Part shown: positions 54,487 to 63,335 of the stretch, piece after piece
Layout: each line of letters starts with the position of its first letter
How positions within the stretch are numbered: the stretch's first letter is position 1
NCBI RefSeq assembly: GCF_003951315.1
Contig: NZ_QLJH01000003.1
Span: 172,739 to 236,738 of the forward strand
DNA from: Sphingomonas sp. S-NIH.Pt15_0812
GTDB lineage: Bacteria; Pseudomonadota; Alphaproteobacteria; Sphingomonadales; Sphingomonadaceae
Length of the DNA stretch: 64,000 nucleotides
Reading direction: 5' to 3'
The notes under the pieces: generated by a model
Seen by the model: the letters and a program-made list of their open reading frames with translations, nothing else
The model's database searches: none
What the model was told of the DNA's origin: nothing
Position numbers and translations under genes: made by a program

Positions 54487-55596
54487 ATGAGTGATATTGC
54501 CTACTACCGCGTGTCGACCGGAGGCCAGACGATCGCGGCGCAACGCGGAGCACTGGCTAGGCCGATGGGCCGCCCCTTCGACAAGGAGTTCGAAGACCAG
54601 GGCGTCAGCGGCTCGGTCCTGGCCCGGAGCCGGCCGGGCTTCTCTGCGATGCTCGACTATGTCCGTGAGGGCGACAGGCTGCACGTGTCCGCCATCGATC
54701 GGCTGGGCCGTGATGCCCTGGATATCCAGGCGACGGTCCGCGCGCTCATGGACAAGGGCGTCGAGGTCGTGGTGTGCGGGCTCGGTTCGATCACGTCGGG
54801 CGCGGGGCTCCTGATCCTCGCGGTGCTGGCGCAGATCGCGGAAATGGAGCGCGAGGCCATCCGCGCCCGTACCCGGGCCGGGCTGGACGTTGCGAAACAG
54901 TCGCTCGCTGCCACCGGTCGTACGCACCGGGGCAAGACCAGCCTGGGGCGGCCGCTCAAGGCGGACCCCGCCAGCGTCGCCGCCTGGCGCGTGGCTAACG
55001 AGGCGAGCCTGTCCGCCACCGCCAGCCATTTCGGCATCAGTCCGGCGACGGTGAAGCGCTATCTAGCGCCCGCGGTCACGTCCCCGCCAGTCAGTGATAA
55101 CGGTGGCGAGATCGTCGCTCGGCATGTCGCTACGGCTGACGGCGAGATCGCTGGCGCGGCTGACCACGTCGTCGCCGACACGGGCACTGGTCGATCCTAC
55201 CACGACGTATCGGTCGGTCCCGGATCGTTGCCGCTGACGATCGACGTCGGCGAGCAGGTCCTCCAGGCGCCTGTACCCACGCCACGCAGTGACGAGGGTG
55301 GCGAGCCGTTCGTCAGCGAGGTCGACCTCCCACTCTTTCCCGACCTTCCGGAGTGGAGACCGGGCGGCGCTCATCAGGGCAGCGCGCAGGTCGGCCAGCA
55401 GGCGGTTCCGCTCAGCGACGCTGTGGTTAAGCCACGGCGACGCATGACGCTGCCGCATCGCATGGGCGACGGCAGGCTCGTCGGCGAAGGCGTTGGCGGC
55501 AAACCGCCAGTCGGGAGCGTGGGTAGCGTCGATGACGAGCCCATGCTCCCCTTCGACGACCCGCAGGGCGGGTTCGGAGAACAGCGCGGCGGCTAG
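54487..55596 (+). CDS. Serine recombinase/resolvase with antisense read-through tail
   Basis: A 369-residue frame. Residues 1-195 are a complete small resolvase: YYRVSTGGQT (Ser nucleophile region), FEDQGVSGSVLARSRPGF, DRLGRDALDIQ, ILAVLAQIAEMEREAIRART and a C-terminal HTH (SLSATASHFGISPATVKRYL). The remaining ~175 residues (from about 55070) have no domain and lie exactly antisense to the 3' end of the relaxase, so the original stop seems lost. Resolvases resolve element dimers or invert DNA. SD AGGATGA before ATG 54487. Confidence 0.85.
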   Translation: MSDIAYYRVSTGGQTIAAQRGALARPMGRPFDKEFEDQGVSGSVLARSRPGFSAMLDYVREGDRLHVSAIDRLGRDALDIQATVRALMDKGVEVVVCGLGSITSGAGLLILAVLAQIAEMEREAIRARTRAGLDVAKQSLAATGRTHRGKTSLGRPLKADPASVAAWRVANEASLSATASHFGISPATVKRYLAPAVTSPPVSDNGGEIVARHVATADGEIAGAADHVVADTGTGRSYHDVSVGPGSLPLTIDVGEQVLQAPVPTPRSDEGGEPFVSEVDLPLFPDLPEWRPGGAHQGSAQVGQQAVPLSDAVVKPRRRMTLPHRMGDGRLVGEGVGGKPPVGSVGSVDDEPMLPFDDPQGGFGEQRGG

Positions 55597-57999
55597 CGCT
55601 GCCACTGCCTCGTCGCGCTGGAATCGCGCCGCATCCTTCGCCGGTTCCGGCATCGGATGCGGCCGCGCCGGCTCGAGTGGCGTACGCGATTGGATTGGCG
55701 GGCTGCGGCCCAGCAGCCCTCCGATCCAATCGCGCCATCCACGACCGGTTTCCGATGTACATACGGCGATGACTGGCTCGATGGTTCGCTTCTCTGCGAG
55801 GACGCGCAGATAGACGGGATGCTCGCCATAGGCGCGAACATGTTTCAGGGTCCGCGCCGCACCCGCATCACCATCTGCGGCGGCGCGTCTCAGGCTGTCC
55901 AAGCCTACCGCTGCCACGTCTGTTGCTGCGGCGATCATCCGTTTTGCCTGGAGGTCGGCGAAAGCGGCGAGATGCCTCTGCGCCATTTCCATCAGTGCGG
56001 GCGTGGTCAGCGCAGTGAATTCAGGACGAGTTATACCTGGCACGCGATACTCCGTCACTCCCCCTTCCGGCGGCAGGACAGGGACGTCGTCCTTCATGAT
56101 CCTGTCGAACAGCGCATCAAGCGTCGCCCGCGCGTCCAGGCGGGCGGGCTTGGAAGCGCGCCGAGGCTCCGGGCGCTCCATCAGCGTCGTGGCCGCTGAC
56201 GTGATCTCGTCGACCGCGGCCTGCGCTCTCGCGACGGCGGCTCGATGCCCGGTCAGAACCGGGGCATGGTCGCGCTCGATCGCAGTGATGCCGGCGAGAA
56301 ACGCCTCTGCCTCTTCTGCGCGCGCGACGATCGCTCCTTTCGCTCGCTGCTCCGTCCGGTCCGCCGTGCCGCCCTCGATAGCCTCCAGTATCCGGCGGCA
56401 TACGGTGATCGTCTTGTCTGGCCGAGCCTGCACCATGGCCAGCGTGACGTCATACTCGGCGCATTCGGCATCGTGTTGTTGCAGGACCGCGTTGGCCGCA
56501 TCGAGCCGGGCGATCAGATCGCGGATGGAGGCCGTCCGAACCTGATCGATCACCGAACCCTCCGCGCAGAGGCACTCCGCCTCTACCAGCCGACGCCGAA
56601 GGTCCGCCCGGGCTTTCGCCCGCTCCTCGGCTGCGGTCCACGCCTCGCGCAGCAGCGCGGACCAGAGCATCTCGGCGTTCTCGATGCCGCGGCCGGTCAG
56701 CACGCCGACCGCGTCGAGTGGAGCCGCGCGGGTGCCAAGCGGCTTCTGCGCCTGGCGCTCGCAACCCAGCGAGCGGAGGTCGCCCGGATGAAGCTGGCGG
56801 GTAACGCCCAACCGGTCGAGCTCGTCGTTGCACCGCTCGGCGAAGAAGCGGCGCATATCGGCGATCGAAGCGGTGCCATAGGCGCGGTAATTTCCGCCAT
56901 CGCTGTCTCGCGACCATTCCGCGATCTTCTTCTGCGCGTACGGATAACGCACCCGCTCATGCTGACCCTCAACCGGCTCGGCGATCTCGAAATCCCATCG
57001 GTCCCCAATCCTCCTGGCCGGTCGGTCATGACAGGCGACGTGCAGATGATGATTGCGGCGGTCATTATGGTGATCGGGCGCATGGATCGCCGCGACGTAC
57101 ATCATGCCGATATCTTTCAGTTCTGCGCACATCGCTTCGGTCACCGCTCGCCGACCAGCGGCATCGAGACCATCTGGAAACTCAGCCGTCAGCCGATACT
57201 GCGACCGTCCACCGCGCGCCTCCGAGAGCCGAACCGGCAGCTTGCCCTTCGTGGTCCCGAGAATGCTGGCAAGCGTCTTCGCCAGCTTGCGTGCGGCAAC
57301 ACGGTCGATAGCCAGATCATCGAGCGGGACTGTGCGGGTCCTGCGCTTGCCTCTGTCAGTCGCGAATTCTGCTGCCACCTCACGAACTGCACAGGGAACG
57401 TCCTGCGCATCTGCCAGTACACGCCACGCCGCACGGGACGCCCTCTCGGGCACCAGGGTCAGCCGGTCCGCGCCTGGTGTGCGTTCATGGCGATGCACGG
57501 CACGCCAATAGGCTTGCCGCTCCTGGGGATCCTGCGAGATATTCGTGACGACCGCGCGCTCGCCATCGATCGCCTCGGTGGCGGATGGCCGCACGGCATA
57601 GCGGTCGAAGCCGTCCGGAGAGATCGTAACCTCCACCGCTTCCGGCCGATCGATATAGGCATCATGCGCCGCTGGTGCGCCAACCGCCAAGCGCTTGCTT
57701 CCCTCCGGCGTCGTGATGCGGCACCCGCCGTCGCTTGTCTTGCTGATCGCCTGGAATTCGAAATGGAAGGTGACCTTGCCCCCGGCGGAGACGAAGCGTT
57801 CATGAAAAGCACCGGGCACCGCGAAGTTGGGGGAGCGCGACCAGCGATTGCCACGGGCCTTTCGATCCTTGACCTGTTCGCGCACATCCTTGCGGACGCG
57901 CACCGTGCGACCGAGCGCTTCTTCCTCTTCGATCGCTAGCGCGCGTCGCAGCCGTGCGGAACAATGACCGATGGGACCGAGGGGACGCTGGATCGACAT
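55063..57999 (-). CDS. mobA: Large MobA/MobL-family relaxase
   Basis: A 978-residue relaxase. Near residue 306 the metal-binding triad appears as HAPDHHNDRRNHHLH, with the HxH of MobA/MobL enzymes; an AHDAYIDR-type segment and KVTFHFEFQAISK lie upstream. The C-terminal ~600 residues are long, helical and not recognised as a primase. It nicks oriT and leads the transferred strand; with no type IV secretion genes seen, the element would be mobilizable rather than self-transmissible. Start 57999 has CAGGAG upstream. The oriT candidate lies at 58169, 170 bases ahead of this gene. Confidence 0.82.
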   Translation of the reverse strand: MSIQRPLGPIGHCSARLRRALAIEEEEALGRTVRVRKDVREQVKDRKARGNRWSRSPNFAVPGAFHERFVSAGGKVTFHFEFQAISKTSDGGCRITTPEGSKRLAVGAPAAHDAYIDRPEAVEVTISPDGFDRYAVRPSATEAIDGERAVVTNISQDPQERQAYWRAVHRHERTPGADRLTLVPERASRAAWRVLADAQDVPCAVREVAAEFATDRGKRRTRTVPLDDLAIDRVAARKLAKTLASILGTTKGKLPVRLSEARGGRSQYRLTAEFPDGLDAAGRRAVTEAMCAELKDIGMMYVAAIHAPDHHNDRRNHHLHVACHDRPARRIGDRWDFEIAEPVEGQHERVRYPYAQKKIAEWSRDSDGGNYRAYGTASIADMRRFFAERCNDELDRLGVTRQLHPGDLRSLGCERQAQKPLGTRAAPLDAVGVLTGRGIENAEMLWSALLREAWTAAEERAKARADLRRRLVEAECLCAEGSVIDQVRTASIRDLIARLDAANAVLQQHDAECAEYDVTLAMVQARPDKTITVCRRILEAIEGGTADRTEQRAKGAIVARAEEAEAFLAGITAIERDHAPVLTGHRAAVARAQAAVDEITSAATTLMERPEPRRASKPARLDARATLDALFDRIMKDDVPVLPPEGGVTEYRVPGITRPEFTALTTPALMEMAQRHLAAFADLQAKRMIAAATDVAAVGLDSLRRAAADGDAGAARTLKHVRAYGEHPVYLRVLAEKRTIEPVIAVCTSETGRGWRDWIGGLLGRSPPIQSRTPLEPARPHPMPEPAKDAARFQRDEAVAALAAALFSEPALRVVEGEHGLVIDATHAPDWRFAANAFADEPAVAHAMRQRHASPWLNHSVAERNRLLADLRAALMSAARSPLRKVGKEWEVDLADERLATLVTAWRGYRRLEDLLADVDRQRQRSGTDRYVVVGSTSARVGDDVVSRASDLAVSRSDMPSDDLATVITDWRGRDRGR

Positions 58000-58168
58000 G
58001 GCCGGGCTCCTGTTGCCGGCATCATGGTACAGGACGCGAATTACGGGGTGAATCACCCCCTCTTATTTTTCCCCGAGGGGGGCTCTGCCGCCGACGGGCC
58101 GCGCCTCAGCGCGCCCTTGAGGACGCCGACCCCGGCGTCCCGGAACCGCCTCGCCGCATGGCGGTGCA

Positions 58169-58205
58169 CGCAAATGTGAAGGATTCACGTTTGCGGAATT
58201 GCGCC
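58169..58205. other. oriT: oriT candidate (RSF1010/IncQ-like)
   Basis: Inverted repeat CGCAAATGTGAA (58169-58180) / TTCACGTTTGCG (58184-58195) with one mismatch, followed directly by GAATTGCGCC (58196-58205). In RSF1010/R1162 an inverted repeat is followed by TAAGTGCGCCCT, which carries the nic site, so the core AAxTGCGCC is kept. It lies just upstream of the MobA-family gene, as oriT normally does. No gene fits in 58000-58262. Confidence 0.7.
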
Positions 58206-58262
58206 TCAACAAATCACCCTGCTCACTACTCCGCCTCGACGGATCAGTCTGGCCGACGCCAG

Positions 58263-59165
58263 CTACTGTTTGAAGCGGTGCTCCCGGTGCCAGCGCACGA
58301 ATTCTGGGTGCGGCCGGCTTGCCAGATGTGCGGGCAGGATCGCGCCTCCATACGGGTTGACGATCGAGCGGACACTGTCTGGATCATTGACCTGGCGCGA
58401 CACGAGAATTCGCATGTCGCCGTCGAAGCCAATCAGGCCCCGGTCGAACATCCAGTGTGCCGTGCCCGACAACGCCATCCCGTTGCTGATGATGTCGGGA
58501 CCGTTCGCCTCGACGGGGCGGATATGAGCGGCCTCGACCTCTGCGCGGCCGCCGCCGTTGATCAGCTTCAGCCCGGTAACCGCACAGCGTTCGTCATACG
58601 CGCGCAGAACGATGCGGCGGAACACCCGGTCCCGCACGACTCGTGAAACCAGTGTCTCGACACGTTCGCGTGCTTCGTCGAAGATGAAGGGCGCGCGCTC
58701 CTCCTGCACGGCGGTTGGCAGGCTGACGTCGCCGGTGCGTGGCAGGAGTGGGCTGATGTCGTCCAGTCCGGCGGATACGATCCGATTGAAGTCCGCCGGA
58801 GACAGCGATCGCACAGCGGCCTGGGCGCGACCGGAAATCCTGCCAGCTTCGTTCAGAACGCCACGCTCGATAACTTGGCCATCGACGTCCGCGAAGGGGA
58901 CCGGCATCGCGAAATCGAGATAGCTGCCCGGTTCTACTAGCGCGAGATACATACCGGGTGCCGTCGGGTCCGGCACGATCTGCTCTATCTTGGCGACGGC
59001 GAAATAGCCGCGCGTGTCTCGAACCTTGCGAGGCTCGTAATAGATTATCCAGTCACTGAGACAGGCCTGGACCCTGCTTAGATACTGGGCCGGAAACTGG
59101 TAACGCTCCGCTGGCGTGTCGTCGTAGATCGAGTCAAACCGATGAATGAAAACGCCGAACGCCAT
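58263..59165 (-). CDS. HNH endonuclease with N-terminal recognition domain
   Basis: A 300-residue protein. The C-terminal third is an HNH nuclease: CAVTGLKLINGGG, VEAAHIRPVEANGPD, NGMALSGTAHWMFDRGLIGF. The N-terminal ~90 residues (FPAQYLSRVQACLSDWIIYYEP, GYFAVAKIEQIVPDP) look like a PUA/EVE-type beta domain of the kind that reads modified bases. That combination suggests a modification-dependent restriction nuclease defending the host or element. ATG 59165; the gene ends 4 bases from the oriT-side non-coding stretch. Confidence 0.78.
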   Translation of the reverse strand: MAFGVFIHRFDSIYDDTPAERYQFPAQYLSRVQACLSDWIIYYEPRKVRDTRGYFAVAKIEQIVPDPTAPGMYLALVEPGSYLDFAMPVPFADVDGQVIERGVLNEAGRISGRAQAAVRSLSPADFNRIVSAGLDDISPLLPRTGDVSLPTAVQEERAPFIFDEARERVETLVSRVVRDRVFRRIVLRAYDERCAVTGLKLINGGGRAEVEAAHIRPVEANGPDIISNGMALSGTAHWMFDRGLIGFDGDMRILVSRQVNDPDSVRSIVNPYGGAILPAHLASRPHPEFVRWHREHRFKQ

Positions 59166-59548
59166 GAGTATGGCTTAGCGGGGCCGCCGATCCGTGCAAA
59201 TCGGTATCAGCCTTTTGCTTCCGGGGTCAGTTGCGGGGGCTAACGATCGTGCGGTCACGGTTGCTGTCACTATGACCCAGAAACGGACATTCGCGGCTTT
59301 TCCCTTGCCGCCCAAGTTCGGCCATTCGTTCAGGTCGACTTTGCAGCATCATGGCTGACGAACCGGGGATTGAGCCTGACCTGACCACCCCGTTGGTCGA
59401 ATTCGGGTCGGTACGTTTGGGGGGGGCGGCACATAGAACGACCGCAGATAAGTGATAGCGGCTCGATGAGCTCGCGCCAGCCGGCCGCTGTACTGCCGCC
59501 ACAATCCCCTGCGAAACCGAAAGGGATCTATCAGCGACGGGAGCGGGC
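59166..59548. other. Gene-free stretch at the possible island edge
   Basis: A 383-bp gap. It has a G-run (near 59420) and patchy GC but no SD-led frame and no copy of the tRNA-Val 3' end, so neither a gene nor an attachment site is visible. Composition and neighbours change here, so it may be a junction. Confidence 0.4.
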
Positions 59549-62182
59549 ATGCGGCAGTTCGATGCTTTTTGGGTAACGCTAGCCCTGGTTCTCCTGCCGC
59601 CCGACGTTGCTGCCCAATCCGCAAGGCATCCGATCACGATTGATGACGTGCTTGCCACTGAGCGCGTCGATCGCGCGACACTTGCGCCTGACGGCGAATG
59701 GGCCGCCGTGGTCGTGCGCCGCGCCGCGGGTGCTGGCGAAGTTTACGACCGCACTGCCTATGAGACCGATCCGGGTCGTAGCGACGTCTGGCTCGTCTCA
59801 GCCAAATCAGGCGAGCGCCGACGCATCACTGATGGGAAATCCACAGCGTCAGGCTATTGGTGTGCGACCTGGTCGCCCGATGGTCGCCGGCTCGCGATGC
59901 TCTCGACCCAGCCCGAAGAAAGCGAGCCGCGTGGTGGCGACAACGTCCGTCTCTACGTCTGGGAACGCACAAGCGGGCGCTTGAGGCGGCAAGGCAGCGC
60001 CGCCCTCATGACCCAGACGCGCTACGGCAGCCCGCTGACCATGCCCGACCTTCGCGGCGGGGCCGATCAGGGAACGCTGCCACACGCGTGCAGTCGCGAG
60101 GAGAATGCCCCCTTTTTATGGCTCGACAACAATCGCATCCTCGCAGCCACGCTACCTGAGGAGGGTGTCTCCGGGCTGATCGACCAGTACGGCCGCCTGC
60201 ATCGTGATGCAGCGCGCGATGCGGCACGGTTACGCTCCGGCCTTCAGCCGACCGGGGTTGCCTTTGGCAGTGGCGCGGCTCAGGTGCCGGGCGACCCAGC
60301 CGAACGCACGATCCTGCGCATCGTCGATCTTGCCGCGGGCACGACGCGCGACGTTGCGAGCGTGCCGGTTTTCCCTTTGGCGGGAACGACAAGTGTCACG
60401 GTGTCGCCTGACGGATCGCGGCTCGCGGTGCTGACAACGACCGCAGCGTTCCAACCAATGGCGGGCAAGCGACGCCCCTTCGCCTATGACGTTCTGTGGA
60501 CGGTTGAGCGGCGGCTCGGCTTCGTCAATCTCATGAACGATGCCGGGATGCGCTGGACCGCGCTCCCGCTCGGCGCGCGCTATCCGCTGGAGCTGTACGA
60601 TTGGTCGCCCGACAGTCGACAGGTCGTCCTGCGCGCCCGCGCCGATCCCTTCAAGGATCGAACCGACCTGTACCTTGTTCCGGCAACCGATCGGAACGTG
60701 CGTCGGATCGGAACCGGGCGCGTTGCCGTCGACACCGTGCGGATTTCTTCCCGCGAAGAAAGCCCGGTCCTGTGGCTCGACACACATCGGCTCCTCGCCC
60801 GGGTGCATGAGGACAATGGCGGCACCGCATGGCGGCTAATCGGACCGAAGGGCGAGGTGCGCATCGCACATGGCGAGGGTCCTAGCCCCGAGGCGCTGCG
60901 TCGCAATGGCGCAGGCGCGATTGTCGCCGTGCAGCGGGGCGGACTGGTACGGCTTGATCCGGTACGTGCTGCGTTCGTACCGGTTGCCCGCTTTGCAGAC
61001 GATGCGATGATCGTCTGGCCGCGGGATCCGGCAACCCGCTCATCGAAGCTGCTCGTCAACGTGCGTGAGGGGGCCAACGGCGGTCTGCGAATGATCGACG
61101 CTGCGTCTGGCGCTGCCAGTACACCGTTTCGCTCTGTTGTCGGCGACCTCCACGATGTTGCGTTCGCCAGCAATCGCCTGCTGATGGAGGAACGCGGCCG
61201 AGACGGCCTCGTACTGCGCGGAGTCGACCTTGCGGCGGGGATGCAGCTCGATGTCATGACCCTCAATCCGCACCTCAAGTCCATCAACTGGGGCACGACG
61301 CGGCTGATCGAGTACAAGGACGCTGGCGGCGCACCGCTCAAGGCGAGCGTGATCCTGCCGCCCGGCTATGATCCGGCAAAGCGCTACCCGACCCTGCTCT
61401 GGGTGTACCAGGGCTATCAGGTGCCATCGCTTGAGGGCGACTATTTCCTCGATCCGTATGTGCCCGGATTATACAACCTGCGGCTCTATGCCGCGCACGG
61501 CTACATCGTCGTCGTGCCCTCGATGCCGCTGCCGCCTTCACCCGCGCGCGACAACCCGTATGCGCTGGTTGCCGGATCGATCCTGCCGGCGGTGGATCGG
61601 CTGGTCGAGCTCGGTATCACCGATCCCGACAGGCTCGGTGTGTTCGGACAGAGCCGCGGCGGCTACACCGTGTTCGCGTTGCTGACGCAGACGAACCGCT
61701 TCAAGGGAGGTGTGGCGCTTGCGGGCATCAGCGACCTCGCCACTTCCTATCGCGGGTTCGATCCGGCGAGTTATGGCTGGCCGGGGATCGGTCACCAGAA
61801 GAGCGGTAACTGGGCGATTTCCGAGCAGTTCGGGCGTTTCGTGCCCCCGTCGGACGATGCTGCGGGCTATGCGCGCAACTCACCGCTGACCTTTGCCAAG
61901 CAGGTCACGACGCCACTCCTCATTGTTCACGGCGAGGCTGATGTGCGTGGCAACCAGGCGCAGGCCGAGCAATTCTTCAGCGCGCTATACGAGCAGGGCA
62001 AGACCGCTCAATATGTTCGCTATGGCGGAGAGAGCCACAGCCTGGCGCAATCTCCAGCCAACGTACGCGACATCGTCGCGCGGACGCTCGCTTGGTTCGA
62101 TCGCTTCGTGAAGGGCGAAGGAGCGGCAAGCCCTAGCTCCAGCGGCCAAGTAAATGCCGCAGGCAATAACCAGAGAAATTAG
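59549..62182 (+). CDS. Exported S9-family prolyl-oligopeptidase-like peptidase
   Basis: An 877-residue serine peptidase. Signal peptide (residues about 1-22, ending VAAQ) followed by a beta-propeller-like N-terminal part (LAPDGEWAAVVV, TWSPDGRRLAML, YDWSPDSRQVVLRA) and an alpha/beta-hydrolase catalytic domain. Triad: Ser702 (VFGQSRGGYTVFAL), Asp798 (VHGEADVRGNQ), His830 (GESHSL). SD GGGAGCGGG. Longer than typical S9 enzymes (~700 aa). Related exported enzymes in this group include lasso-peptide isopeptidases, but no lasso precursor or maturation genes are near, so substrate is open. Confidence 0.87.
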   Translation: MRQFDAFWVTLALVLLPPDVAAQSARHPITIDDVLATERVDRATLAPDGEWAAVVVRRAAGAGEVYDRTAYETDPGRSDVWLVSAKSGERRRITDGKSTASGYWCATWSPDGRRLAMLSTQPEESEPRGGDNVRLYVWERTSGRLRRQGSAALMTQTRYGSPLTMPDLRGGADQGTLPHACSREENAPFLWLDNNRILAATLPEEGVSGLIDQYGRLHRDAARDAARLRSGLQPTGVAFGSGAAQVPGDPAERTILRIVDLAAGTTRDVASVPVFPLAGTTSVTVSPDGSRLAVLTTTAAFQPMAGKRRPFAYDVLWTVERRLGFVNLMNDAGMRWTALPLGARYPLELYDWSPDSRQVVLRARADPFKDRTDLYLVPATDRNVRRIGTGRVAVDTVRISSREESPVLWLDTHRLLARVHEDNGGTAWRLIGPKGEVRIAHGEGPSPEALRRNGAGAIVAVQRGGLVRLDPVRAAFVPVARFADDAMIVWPRDPATRSSKLLVNVREGANGGLRMIDAASGAASTPFRSVVGDLHDVAFASNRLLMEERGRDGLVLRGVDLAAGMQLDVMTLNPHLKSINWGTTRLIEYKDAGGAPLKASVILPPGYDPAKRYPTLLWVYQGYQVPSLEGDYFLDPYVPGLYNLRLYAAHGYIVVVPSMPLPPSPARDNPYALVAGSILPAVDRLVELGITDPDRLGVFGQSRGGYTVFALLTQTNRFKGGVALAGISDLATSYRGFDPASYGWPGIGHQKSGNWAISEQFGRFVPPSDDAAGYARNSPLTFAKQVTTPLLIVHGEADVRGNQAQAEQFFSALYEQGKTAQYVRYGGESHSLAQSPANVRDIVARTLAWFDRFVKGEGAASPSSSGQVNAAGNNQRN

Positions 62183-62251
62183 AGCAGCATCACTCCGCCT
62201 GTCGCCAAGCAAATCGGGCTGGTGAAAAACGTAGTGCTAGTGCCGGGTACG

Positions 62252-63163
62252 CTAGGAGCGGCGAGCACGACGCCTCGGTCGCTTACGTGCTTCGATCCAT
62301 TTCGCGGCATCGCCTAGCACGCGGTCCATGTGGTCAGTGCCATCCGCCGTGCGCATGAAGTGATCAAGCTCGGCAAATTCCCTATATTCGACATTGGCCT
62401 TGCCCGCGTTGCGCGCCATTTCGTAGCCTGCTCGAGCGGTGGAGACGGGTGACGATTGATCGCGAGCGCCGTGGATCAGGAGAACGGGCACCGTGGATTG
62501 CACCAGGCTTCGCGCAGGTACGATATCCACGGCATCGTCCCACCAGCGATAGCTCAAGCCCCCCCACCGTTGTTGCCCTGTTGGATGTTCGTGGGCTGCT
62601 GCGAAGACGTCAGGCGCCTCGGCAGCCATCGCTGGCGGCACCGCAGCGCGGATCAGTTCCCCTACCGGAACGCCAGTTCCCGACGACAGCACGATCACGG
62701 CCTTTGCTTCTGGCACCAAGGGGGCAAGCAGGGCCGCCACCGCGCCGCCCTCTGAGCCACCGAAGATCACGATTTCCTTGTTCCACCAAGGCTGCCTCCG
62801 CAGGTCGGCGATGACCCGTAGACAATCCTGGACCCGAAGGCTGAGCGTATAGCGATCCCAGTATCGCTGCGGGCAGCCATCGATAACCGGCCCCCCGTCG
62901 TCACTCCCCACGCCGACCTTGTCGATCAGCAAGGTTCGGTCGCCGGGTCGGAGTATGCCAGCAGCGTGACGCAGGTTCGGCTTGCTTGAAACGGCTTCAC
63001 AGCCTGTCCCCTGCATAACCAGCACGACGCCCGACGAACGACGGCGTGTTTTGCCTAGCCAGTAGTTGATCCGACTTCCATCCGGGCGTTCAACGCCATG
63101 TTGCGTCAGCGGCGCGATATCGGCTGACGGGACGGCCATTGCGAGTAGAAGGGCGGCAATCAT
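62252..63163 (-). CDS. Exported alpha/beta hydrolase
   Basis: About 303 residues with a signal peptide (MIAALLLAMAVPSAD). Alpha/beta-hydrolase features: oxyanion strand GVVLVMQGTGCEA, nucleophile elbow GGSEGGAVAALLAPL, acid in IHGARDQSSPV, and His in FAELDHFMRT. Likely a periplasmic esterase or peptidase; the fold and motif resemble prolyl-oligopeptidase-like small hydrolases. It is convergent with the S9 gene. A TTG two codons upstream (63169) is an alternative start; no clear SD. Confidence 0.78.
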   Translation of the reverse strand: MIAALLLAMAVPSADIAPLTQHGVERPDGSRINYWLGKTRRRSSGVVLVMQGTGCEAVSSKPNLRHAAGILRPGDRTLLIDKVGVGSDDGGPVIDGCPQRYWDRYTLSLRVQDCLRVIADLRRQPWWNKEIVIFGGSEGGAVAALLAPLVPEAKAVIVLSSGTGVPVGELIRAAVPPAMAAEAPDVFAAAHEHPTGQQRWGGLSYRWWDDAVDIVPARSLVQSTVPVLLIHGARDQSSPVSTARAGYEMARNAGKANVEYREFAELDHFMRTADGTDHMDRVLGDAAKWIEARKRPRRRARRS

Positions 63164-63335
63164 ATCCAAGTGGTTCTAGCGTGCCAGCAGCTATTCAGAA
63201 AGTAGTAACATCTCTCTATTGGGAACGGCTGGTAGGATGAGGTGGACGTTCTCAAAATCGATGGTCAGACGGCAAAGGATCAGTTTTCTTCTAACCTCCT
63301 CTTGCACGTTGATGTAGAAGAACGAGGATGCCCTG

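Noticed and set aside
55596..58056. Plus-strand frames opposite the relaxase (for example 56245-57939)
   Set aside because: Antisense shadows of the relaxase, which has a clear HxH metal motif and SD.
59166..59548. Right attachment site of the island
   Set aside because: No copy of the tRNA-Val 3' end was found here or elsewhere to the right in this window, so the right boundary is left open.
59549..62182. Call as lasso-peptide isopeptidase
   Set aside because: Only the S9 fold and triad are seen; length differs and no precursor, cyclase or receptor genes are visible.
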